Below are positions 44,055-50,898 of a stretch of 64,000 bases of DNA, piece after piece (the stretch's first letter is position 1; each line of letters opens with the position of its first letter). Source of the DNA: Myxococcales bacterium (GTDB taxonomy: Bacteria; Myxococcota_A; Polyangia; Polyangiales; Houyiibacteriaceae); NCBI GenBank assembly GCA_019637115.1, contig JAHBWH010000013.1, positions 1-64,000 on the forward strand, in the 5' to 3' direction. The notes beneath the pieces are model-generated. The model searched no databases. It was given only the letters and a program-made list of their open reading frames with translations, and was not told the DNA's origin. Position numbers and translations under genes: made by a program.

Positions 44055-44486
44055 ATGCGAATCGATCGAAGCAAGTGGATGGGCGCGCTGCTCGTGCTCG
44101 GGCTCGGATGTGCTTCGGGCGAGGCGCCGCGCGGGAACGCGACGCCGGTGGTGGAGAACACGAACGAAGCGGCCCCCGAAGCTGCCGAGGCTCCCGAAGC
44201 TCCCGAAGGGACGCTCACGCGCGTCGAGCCGAGCCTCGTCTGCATGATCAACGACCAGTTCATGGGTTCGCCGCAGATCCCCGTCGCCGTCGAGGGCCGC
44301 ACCTACTTCGGATGCTGCGCGATGTGCGAGCGCCGTCTGCGCGACGACGCGACGTCGCGCCTCGCCACCGATCCGGTGACCGGACGCCAAGTCGACAAGG
44401 CGAGCGCCGTGATCGGCCGCGCGAGCGACGGACGCGTGCACTACTTCGAGAGCGAAGACTCGATGCGTCGCTTCCCCGGCGCGTGA
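44055..44486 (+). CDS. TRASH/YHS-like metal-binding lipoprotein (cargo gene 4)
   Basis: 143 aa from ATG 44055 with GGAG 8 bases upstream. Signal and lipobox L-G-L-G-C (C19); an Ala/Glu/Pro linker (about 25-55). The folded part has L-V-C-M-I-N-D-Q then Y-F-G-C-C-A-M-C-E-R-R-L and D-P-V-T-G-R-Q-V-D-K-A, ending Y-F-E-S-E-D-S-M-R-R-F. That order (Cys, then F/Y-x-C-C-x-x-C, then D-P-V-T-G) is typical of TRASH/YHS-type domains that bind copper or other soft metals. Periplasmic, lipid-anchored. The 3' end with its stop is duplicated. Confidence 0.85.
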   Translation: MRIDRSKWMGALLVLGLGCASGEAPRGNATPVVENTNEAAPEAAEAPEAPEGTLTRVEPSLVCMINDQFMGSPQIPVAVEGRTYFGCCAMCERRLRDDATSRLATDPVTGRQVDKASAVIGRASDGRVHYFESEDSMRRFPGA

Positions 44487-44523
44487 AGCAGGGTCCGAAG
44501 CGCGCGTGAAGCAGGGTCTGAAG
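44479..44523 (+). repeat. Tandem 23-bp duplication of the lipoprotein 3' end with stop
   Basis: GCGCGTGAAGCAGGGTCCGA (44479 on) recurs at 44502 with a single C-to-T difference in the part shown. Both copies carry the TGA stop of the TRASH-like gene, and a third partial (AGCAGGGCGTGA) follows. Confidence 0.9.
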
Positions 44524-44616
44524 CAGGGCGTGACGATCGCGCGTAAGACGGCGGCTCACGGCGCGTCGACGCTCCGTACGACGGGCACGAGGCACGTCGG
44601 CAGGAGTGGAAGCCCG

Positions 44617-45016
44617 ATGAACGTTCGATGGATCGCGATGGTTTCGATGGTGCTCACGTGGGTGGGCACCGCGTGGGTCGGCACGAACGCGCACGCGGAC
44701 AACGCGTCGTTTCATGCGCGCTACGAGGCGGTACGGGTGGCGCTCGCGCGCGACGACGACGCGGCAGCGCAGCGAGCCGCGCAGGCGATGATCGCCGCCA
44801 CCTCGGGCGCGGTGCGCGCGTCCAGCGAGCGCCTCGCGAGCGCACGGGGTCTCGAGGCGCGTCGCGCGGCGTTCGCGCAGCTCACCGAACGCGCGATCGA
44901 AGCCGGCCTCGCGCGAGGCCGCACGATCTGGCGTTGCCCGATGGCGGCCGGGCGGCCGCGCTGGCTCCAGGCCTCCGGCGAGCGCGCCGGCAACCCTTAC
45001 CTCGGGCGCGCGATGC
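44617..45016 (+). pseudogene. DUF3347 periplasmic protein, C-terminus replaced by IS sequence
   Basis: ATG 44617 after AGGAG. A signal peptide (ending A-H-A) precedes a helical region, F-H-A-R-Y-E-A-V-R-V-A-L-A-R-D-D. The family's closing motif is I-W-R-C-P-M-A then W-L-Q and N-P-Y-L-G-R-A-M. DUF3347 proteins are often found with copper/silver efflux systems and carry this C-P-M-A motif. The expected last 8-10 residues (a Cys-containing L-x-C-G-E) are missing: at 45017 the frame passes straight into the C-terminal part of the IS91 transposase and ends at 45441. A fusion of about 275 aa could be made. Probably still folds, minus one conserved Cys. Confidence 0.8.
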
Positions 45017-45637
45017 ACCCCCTCGACTTCATCGCGCGGCTCTGCGCCCTCGTCCCGCCGCCACGGTTTCACATGCTCCGCTACCACGGCGTCTTCGCCG
45101 CGCACTCTTCCGCGCGCGCCGAGGTCGTCCTCGGCCGCGAGCCCGACCCTCCTCCGCAGCTCCCGCTCTTCGCCCCCGCCGACCTCGCCCCGCTCGCTCC
45201 TCCCGCGACGTCGCCCTCCCGGCATCCGTGGGCCTGGCTCTTGCGCCGCGTCTTCGCCGTCGACGTCACCACCTGTCCCGTCACGGCCTGTGGCGGACGC
45301 ATGCGCCTCGTCGAGATCGCCAAAGGTCAAGACGACATCACCCGCGTCCTCGCCAGCGAAGCGCCTCTTCGCGCCCGCGACCCCCCACGACGCTCCACTT
45401 CTGCGCCTCGTCCCGGGCAGTTGTGCCTTCTCTTCGGCTGAGCTCCCTCTGCCGCGACGCACCGCTCCGTCTTCTGGGGCCCCGATGGCGCGTCTCACGA
45501 GGACTACGCGGGGGTTCCGCGGGCGTGCGGCTTCGCCGTGCCCTTGTGGTCGTCGTGAACCAAGCTCACGGCGCCTCGCGAGCAGCTTCTCGAGCCGAGC
45601 TCGGTTGTTTTCGGCAGTTTGGATGTCTTACGCTCCG
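45017..45637 (+). mobile_element. IS91-like 3' fragment, copy 2
   Basis: 621 bases closely matching 40953-41574 of copy 1 and in the same orientation. It contains the transposase C-terminus (from D-F-I-A-R-L to G-Q-L-C-L-L-F-G-stop) and the 3' end with the putative oriIS. The 5' two thirds are absent. A copy with a constant 3' end and a variable 5' end is what one-ended IS91 transposition or recombination would leave. The two direct copies flank 41575-45016. Confidence 0.88.
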
Positions 45638-46290
45638 CCCGTCACCCCAAGCTCCACGTCCTCGTCAACAACGCGGGCCTCGTGCTCGATGCGCGTACGA
45701 CGACGGTCGAAGGCTTCGAGACGACCTTCGGCGTCAACCACCTCGGGCACTTCCTCCTCACGCAGCTGCTCCTCGACGCGCTGAAGGCGGCAGCGGACGA
45801 AGACGGTGAGGCGCGCGTCGTGAACGTCTCCTCGGACGCCCACCGTTGGGCGCGGCGGGGGATCGACTGGGACGACCCGCAAGCTGAGAAGAAGTATGCG
45901 TCGTTCGACGTGTACGCGAAGTCGAAGCTCGCCAACATCTACTTCACGCGCGCGCTCGCGCGCCGTCTCGAGGGGACGCGGGTGACGACCAACGCGCTCC
46001 ACCCTGGCGTCGTGGCCACGGAGTTCGCGAGCTCCGAGGACATGGGCTTGCTCACCTCGTTCGGCTTCAAGCTCGTCCGGCCCTTCTTGAAGACCCCGGC
46101 GCAGGGCGCCGCGACCACGATCCACCTCGCGAGCGCGCCCGAGCTGCGTGGCGTGACTGGCGACTATTTCGCCGACTCGAAGCCGAAGCACCCGATGCGA
46201 CTCGCCCAGGACGACACGCTCGCGGAGCGTCTGTGGGCGATTAGTGAGCAGCTCGTGGCCAGCGCGCAGCCCGCCGCGTCGGCCGCCTGA
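45638..46290 (+). pseudogene. SDR-family dehydrogenase, N-terminus removed
   Basis: Sequence begins L-H-V-L-V-N-N-A-G-L-V (the strand-4 motif) right after the IS end, so the T-G-x-x-x-G-I-G cofactor loop and about 80 residues are gone. The rest is intact: F-G-V-N-H-L-G-H-F, catalytic V-N-V-S-S-D-A-H, Y-A-K-S-K and L-H-P-G-V-V-A-T-E-F, as in retinol-dehydrogenase/WW-oxidoreductase-like SDRs. A start inside the IS end (45619) could still give a 223-aa protein, but without NAD(P) binding. Its missing 5' end faces the missing 5' end of the tetR remnant 5.8 kb away. Confidence 0.85.
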
Positions 46291-46338
46291 GGCGTCGGCC
46301 GCTCGAGGTCGTCGGCCGTCTGAGGTCGTCGGGGCGAG
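46276..46338 (+). repeat. 16-17 bp repeats of the SDR 3' end with stop
   Basis: Units GCGTCGGCCGCCTGAG, GCGTCGGCCGCTCGAG, GTCGTCGGCCGTCTGAG and a partial fourth. The first contains the SDR stop codon; the third repeats it in the same context. Confidence 0.75.
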
Positions 46339-46379
46339 GCGCCCCAACCGGCGTACCCGACGACCTCACGACGAGGTAC

Positions 46380-46486
46380 GCAGGAAGGTCCGGTGGCGGC
46401 GTCTCACGACGGGTGGTGGCACGAAGGTTCCGTGGCGGCGTCTCACGGTGGGGCGGCGGCACGACGGCTCCGTAGCGCCGACGACC
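46380..46486. repeat. Two and a half 40-bp intergenic repeats
   Basis: Units start at 46380, 46419 and 46459 with core GGTGGCGGCGTCTCAC preceded by GCACGAAGG. They lie in the 220-base gap between the ends of the truncated SDR (plus) and the next minus-strand gene. No coding role seen. Confidence 0.75.
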
Positions 46487-46511
46487 GCGGCGCGAAGCCG
46501 AACCGACACGG

Positions 46512-46859
46512 TCACACGTAGCCCATCGCGGCGGCATCGAACGCCGCGCGCCGTCGCTCCGCGTCCACGCGAACCGCGACCGAACGTCGGGGCTGCACCG
46601 CCGGCAGGACGTGCGATGGCAAGAACCATCGCGTCTCGATCACGTGCGCCTCCACGCGCAACGTGATGGAGAACAGGTCGTCCTCGCCGAGCACGGGCGA
46701 CATCCGCTCGATCGTCGCGTTCGCGCGCTCGCCGTTCACGAGCAGGTCATCGTTCGCGGTTCGCACGCGGTGGTGACGCCACACGATGAACCCGGCGAAC
46801 GCGACGACCGCGGCGACGATGAGCACGATGACCACGGGTTCGGACATGGTGTGGACCAT
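46512..46859 (-). CDS. Small membrane-anchored protein, DUF3592-like
   Basis: 115 aa from ATG 46857-46859 (an internal ATG at 46847 is also possible). One N-terminal helix (V-I-V-L-I-V-A-A-V-V-A-F-A-G-F-I), basic R-H-H-R-V-R, then a beta-rich soluble domain with G-E-R-A-N-A-T-I-E-R-M and R-S-V-A-V-R-V-D. The layout resembles DUF3592-type proteins, of unknown function. Two minus-strand genes follow one another here, but the 101-base gap suggests separate promoters. Confidence 0.65.
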   Translation of the reverse strand: MVHTMSEPVVIVLIVAAVVAFAGFIVWRHHRVRTANDDLLVNGERANATIERMSPVLGEDDLFSITLRVEAHVIETRWFLPSHVLPAVQPRRSVAVRVDAERRRAAFDAAAMGYV

Positions 46860-46960
46860 GACGGTCACCCGTCGCCATGGACGGCGACAACACAAATCGG
46901 CTCGTGACCGCCTCCCCACCCACCCGAGGCTGGCTTCGACGCGAACCGCGCCGAGCACAT

Positions 46961-47668
46961 CTAGTGCCTGCCCGTCCCGCGCACCCCCACGGACACCGAC
47001 TGCGAGGGGCGCGCGAACGGGCGCACCCGCGCCGCGCGCGCGGCCTCACGCAGGCAACGCCCCTCGGTGGTCCGCTCGATCGCGGAGGGCAGCCGCACTC
47101 GACGGACGACGCCGCTCTTTGCGAACGTGATCGAGACGGCGACGTTGGTGCCAGCGGGCAAGCACGCCCGCATACGCGGCTCGACCTCGGCGAGGCCGGC
47201 GCGGAGCGCGCTCGGGCTCAGCGTGTCGGGCAGCGGGGCGGGGCGGCTGGCGTGCTGTCCGAGCCAGGCACGCCAGCGCGCGATCGAGGCGAGGCGCGCC
47301 GAGCGGTCGGCGCGAAACTCGTAGGCGCCGTTCTCGTGCCAGAGCGCGCGCGCCCTCGCGTCACCCCCGGGGTTGTCGGCGAACCCACGACCCGGGACGA
47401 AGCCGAAATGACGGCTGACCGCGCAGTCCAGGACCCGCTGCGCCCTCAAGCGCGTCATCTCGTCCGCCGCATCGAGCGAAGCGAGGATCGCGGTCGCGCC
47501 CCGTAGCCCGAGCGCGCAGAGCGCGTGGACGGCGGGCGTGTAGTCGGCGTGCAGAGGGTCGGGCGCTTCGTCCAGGCGCGCGACCCACGACGCGATCTCG
47601 GCGTCGTCCGACGGCTGGGCGGCCGCGTGCGCACACAGAAGGACGCCGAGGAGGCTCACGAGGCGCAT
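46961..47668 (-). CDS. Secreted protein with AgmX/PglI-type C-terminal domain
   Basis: 235 aa from ATG 47666-47668, which gives a signal peptide (L-L-G-V-L-L-C-A-H-A-A-A-Q). Residues 20-150 are helical with no family match. The C-terminal 80 residues (L-A-E-V-E-P-R-M-R-A-C-L-P, V-A-V-S-I-T-F-A-K-S-G, C-L-R-E-A-A-R-A-A-R-V-R-P-F) match the TonB-like domain found at the end of AgmX/PglI gliding-motility proteins and many myxobacterial exoproteins, with its conserved Cys pair. Periplasmic; function unknown. Confidence 0.82.
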   Translation of the reverse strand: MRLVSLLGVLLCAHAAAQPSDDAEIASWVARLDEAPDPLHADYTPAVHALCALGLRGATAILASLDAADEMTRLRAQRVLDCAVSRHFGFVPGRGFADNPGGDARARALWHENGAYEFRADRSARLASIARWRAWLGQHASRPAPLPDTLSPSALRAGLAEVEPRMRACLPAGTNVAVSITFAKSGVVRRVRLPSAIERTTEGRCLREAARAARVRPFARPSQSVSVGVRGTGRH

Positions 47669-48282
47669 GCCCCAGTCTACGTCGAAGCTCGGCGAGGCTT
47701 CCCGTCTCGGTTCGGAACATCGTTTCGCAGTCCGCGAAGCCTGAACGCATCGGGCGATTCGTGCGGCATCTCCCCACGTGCGACGCTCGTCACTCGGAGG
47801 TCCGCGCCGCAGTCGGGCGCGTCGCAGTGGCTCTCCCACGAAGCGGAGCGCGCCGAGCACGAGACACTCCTTGGGTGCTGCTGCGACCAACTCGGGAGGA
47901 GCGAGGCGCAACCGACCACCACGCTACGTGCCGAGCTCGATGCCATTTCCTCACCTCACGGCGCTCGACGACGTCACACATCTCGCCCAGGTGAAGCTCT
48001 ACTTCGCGGAGTAACTCAACGCGTTCGGCAAGTCGCTCACTTGCAACGCCATCACGCTGACGCGGTCGCGCTGTATGAGCGTGCGCCCGAGCGCGCGCCC
48101 GACGACTGGTACGTGCACTTCGCCTACAACCTCGACGCCCGAGGTGCGGACGCACCGCTCGTCGAGGGAGTACCGCGAGGCGTTGTGGCGCCGTCCCGAG
48201 AACGTGTGGCGCCGCCGCCGCCTCGTGGGAGGAGGAACAGATCGCGGCGAATGCCCCGCGAGTGTGCGAGGCTTCGCACGAA
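47669..48282. other. 614-base stretch without a secure gene
   Basis: Nothing recognisable. A plus-strand frame near 48060-48150 reads L-Y-E-R-A-P-E-R-A-P-D-D-W-Y-V-H-F-A-Y-N-L, which resembles a TPR-type fragment, but it is interrupted on both sides and may be the remnant of a gene. Other frames are Arg-rich. The region also has to carry the promoters of the divergent genes on either side. Confidence 0.4.
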
Positions 48283-49296
48283 ATGTTCCATGGTTTGCCC
48301 TGGTACGTCTGGATCTTGCTTGCGCCGCTGCTCGCGGTCGTCGGCCTCGGCGCCGTCGCTGCGTGCTTCGTGGTGCTGCTCGCGGTGCTCGGCGTGGGCG
48401 GCGACCTCGTGCTCGGGCCGCTCGAACGAAGTGAGCGTTGGAGAGCGTGGGGGCGGCGGCGAGCCATGCGCGCCGATCGAGAGGCCCTGCGCCGCGGCGC
48501 GTGGCCGTTCGCTCGGCTCGCGCACGAGGATTCGCCGTCGATCGCGAGCGTGCTCAGCCCGGTGGTCTCGCTACGGCGGCCCGAGGCCGTCGCCGTCGAG
48601 AGAGAACACTTCGGTATCGCCGACACCGCCGACGGAGAGATCGTGTGGCTCGTCTACGAAGCGGACGAGCGAACCGTCGTCGTCGGAGAGCAGCGCTGGG
48701 CTTCGCTCGGGGCTTGGGTCGCGGAAGTCCACGCCCAGGCGACCGATCACTGGCTCGGGACGACGAAGGAGCGCGGATACCGCGAGCGCGCCACCGTCGA
48801 AGGGGCGACGCTGGCCGAGCTGCTCGGGATCACGTTGCCCGACGCGCGCACTGACATCGACGCGTTCCTGGCCGTCTTCGACCAGCGGGCCCCCCTGCCC
48901 TACCGAGTCCTCGACGCGGACGAGCTCGGCAGAACCTACGGAGAGGTCTTCGCGGACTGGGTGGAGGCGCTCGCTCACGATCCACCGCTCGGCGAAGACG
49001 AGCTGTGCGCTTCGTTTCCGGAGCACGCCCTCGCGCGCTCGTGGCGAGTGATCGCGGAGCCCTTCGAGCGCGACCACGACGAGGGCGACCCCAGCGAAGA
49101 CCTCTGGCTGCTGCTCGACGAAGAAGCGTTCCGTCTCGTGGAGCTTCGCTTCGCAGAGGATGGTCCGTCGTGCCTCGCCCGCTTCTCCGATCTCGATGCC
49201 TTCGCATACGCACGGCTCGTGCGGCCCATCGGCGAGGCACTGTTCGGCAGGCTCGAGTTGCGCTGGCGCACCGCCCTCCAGCCACTCGAGCCCTGA
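48283..49296 (+). CDS. Hypothetical membrane-anchored protein
   Basis: 337 aa from ATG 48283; a GTG seven codons upstream is possible. One or two N-terminal helices (W-I-L-L-A-P-L-L-A-V-V-G-L-G and C-F-V-V-L-L-A-V-L-G-V) followed by a large acidic soluble domain. That domain includes V-W-L-V-Y-E-A-D-E-R, W-A-S-L-G-A-W-V-A-E-V-H and a central D-E-L-G-R-T-Y-G-E-V-F. No family recognised. It is followed by a 151-base inverted-repeat element. Confidence 0.75.
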   Translation: MFHGLPWYVWILLAPLLAVVGLGAVAACFVVLLAVLGVGGDLVLGPLERSERWRAWGRRRAMRADREALRRGAWPFARLAHEDSPSIASVLSPVVSLRRPEAVAVEREHFGIADTADGEIVWLVYEADERTVVVGEQRWASLGAWVAEVHAQATDHWLGTTKERGYRERATVEGATLAELLGITLPDARTDIDAFLAVFDQRAPLPYRVLDADELGRTYGEVFADWVEALAHDPPLGEDELCASFPEHALARSWRVIAEPFERDHDEGDPSEDLWLLLDEEAFRLVELRFAEDGPSCLARFSDLDAFAYARLVRPIGEALFGRLELRWRTALQPLEP

Positions 49297-49321
49297 GGGC
49301 GCGCCGTGCCTTAGCGTAGTA

Positions 49322-49472
49322 CCCCAACCGAAAGTTCGTTCCGGGTTGCCGAGGATGATCGGCGTGGAGGTCGTTTGCCGCGCAGGCGTTGGACAGGCCG
49401 AAGCCTCTTCGAGGAGGTCGGCAAGCAAGATCCGCGCCCTTGGCGGATACCCGGAACGAACTCGGGTTGGGG
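49322..49472. repeat. 151-bp element with 24-25 bp terminal inverted repeats
   Basis: CCCCAACC..AGTTCGTTCCGGGT at 49322-49346 and its complement at 49449-49472 match over 22 positions with a 2-3 base bulge. The interior (about 102 bases) has a small CCTC-TTC-GAGG hairpin and no reading frame. It fills the gap between two convergent genes. It could be a MITE-like non-autonomous element, or a large structured transcript end. Confidence 0.75.
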
Positions 49473-49486
49473 GCACCTCTCGTGCC

Positions 49487-50887
49487 TCAAGGAGGGAGGA
49501 CTGGCTCGTACTGAAGGGGCCCGAACGCGGCGGGGATGGGCGCGCGCCCCTCGGTGAGCGCCCGCAGGTGTTCCACGCGCGCGTCGAGCTCACGCCGGTA
49601 GAAGGGGCTGAAGCTCCGGTCGGGAAGCGTCTGTACGAAGGGGGCGTCCGTCACGTGACACGCCGGGCACCCCACCATCTCGAGCTGCTGGCGCAGCCTC
49701 GGGTAGCGCGCGATCGCGGGCACCCCCTCGAGGTCGAGCGGGATCCACGGCACGCCGTCGTTCACGCGCGCGCTCGGCGCGCGGAAACGCTCGGGGACGA
49801 GGAGCGCCCGCGCGTCGATCGCCGCGGCGTTCTCTTCGACCCACGCGAGGAAGGCGTCGCGGTCCGGCCCGCGTCGGTTCAGGCGCTCGGCGTCGACGGT
49901 CTGAAAGAGCGGCGGGTTCTCGAGCGCGCCGTCCACGAGCGCCCATTGCCGCCACTCCCAGGGCGAGATGATGAACTCGAGCGTCTCGAGCAGGACGAAG
50001 CGCTCTGCCGTGAGCGCCTCGTCGAGGATCGCGCGCGCGGCAGCGTGGACCTCACCGTCGCCGAGCGCGCTCAGCCGCGCCCACCTCGACGCCGTCGACG
50101 CGCAATGCGCGCTGCCGTCCGGGCGCCGGTCTTCGTCGCGCGCGGGCTGCGCGAAGAGGAAGATCAGATGGAAGGGCTGGTGAAGGGGGTGCGTCGACGC
50201 GAAGGAGACGCGCAGCTCCCCGCAGCTCTCACCGTCGGCCAGATCGATGCGGTTGTGCACGCCGGTCGCGCGGAAGGGGAAGGCGTCGAGATCCCACGTC
50301 GTGGGGTCGGCCCCCTGGGCGTCGATCTGCGTCTCCAAGAGGCGCTGAGGCCCGAGCCGCTCGGAGTGGGCGGTCGTCCCGAAGCGACGGAACATCGCGT
50401 CGATCATCGGACCCGGCGGCCCACCACCGGTCAACGTCTGGGCCACGCGATGCAGCCCGACGACCGCCGCGTCGTCGAGGAGCGCGTCGTCGCTCCAGGT
50501 GAGGCTTCGCTCGATGCGCAGCGTCTCCGGGGCTGGCGGCCCGAGGTCACGCACCACGAGCCCCGCGTCCTCGCTCACCTCGACGGGCCAGGTCCCCGCC
50601 TCGAGGCGCACGGGCCCGACGTATGGCCCCTCGTGCCCCGCCAACGACAGAGCGCCGCGCGCCACCCAAGCGTCCACCAGCCGCGGCTCCGCGAGCGTGA
50701 GCCTCGCCCCGCAACCCGCGCGCACGGCGGCCTCGTCTCCGGGCGTCAGCTCCACGAGCGCGCAGGCGACGGGCACGTCGAGCGTGGCGTCGCTCGACGC
50801 GTCGACGTCGGGCTTCGACGCCCCGCCACACGCGACGAGCGCGAGCCCGACGAGCGCGAGCCTGACGATCACGAAGCCGCGCCGCAT
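49487..50887 (-). CDS. Lipoprotein with C-terminal CxxCH haem-binding motif
   Basis: 466 aa from ATG 50885-50887, giving a signal peptide and lipobox A-L-V-A-C. The mature part is mostly of unknown fold, with repeated W/F-rich segments (I-I-S-P-W-E-W-R-Q-W and G-V-H-N-R-I-D-L-A-D). Near the C-terminus (about 407-411) is C-P-A-C-H, the covalent haem c motif, with a Met shortly before (E-M-V-G-C). This arrangement is seen in large myxobacterial exported proteins of unknown function. Whether haem is attached cannot be told. It ends 11 bases from the MYXO-CTERM gene terminus on the same strand, so it is probably its operon partner. Confidence 0.8.
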   Translation of the reverse strand: MRRGFVIVRLALVGLALVACGGASKPDVDASSDATLDVPVACALVELTPGDEAAVRAGCGARLTLAEPRLVDAWVARGALSLAGHEGPYVGPVRLEAGTWPVEVSEDAGLVVRDLGPPAPETLRIERSLTWSDDALLDDAAVVGLHRVAQTLTGGGPPGPMIDAMFRRFGTTAHSERLGPQRLLETQIDAQGADPTTWDLDAFPFRATGVHNRIDLADGESCGELRVSFASTHPLHQPFHLIFLFAQPARDEDRRPDGSAHCASTASRWARLSALGDGEVHAAARAILDEALTAERFVLLETLEFIISPWEWRQWALVDGALENPPLFQTVDAERLNRRGPDRDAFLAWVEENAAAIDARALLVPERFRAPSARVNDGVPWIPLDLEGVPAIARYPRLRQQLEMVGCPACHVTDAPFVQTLPDRSFSPFYRRELDARVEHLRALTEGRAPIPAAFGPLQYEPVLPP

Positions 50888-50898
50888 ACGCGGAGCCC

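Noticed and set aside
41575-45016. Composite transposon with two functional IS copies
   Set aside because: One transposase is broken by frameshifts and the other lacks its 5' two thirds, so the unit cannot move by itself now. Mobilisation in trans remains possible.
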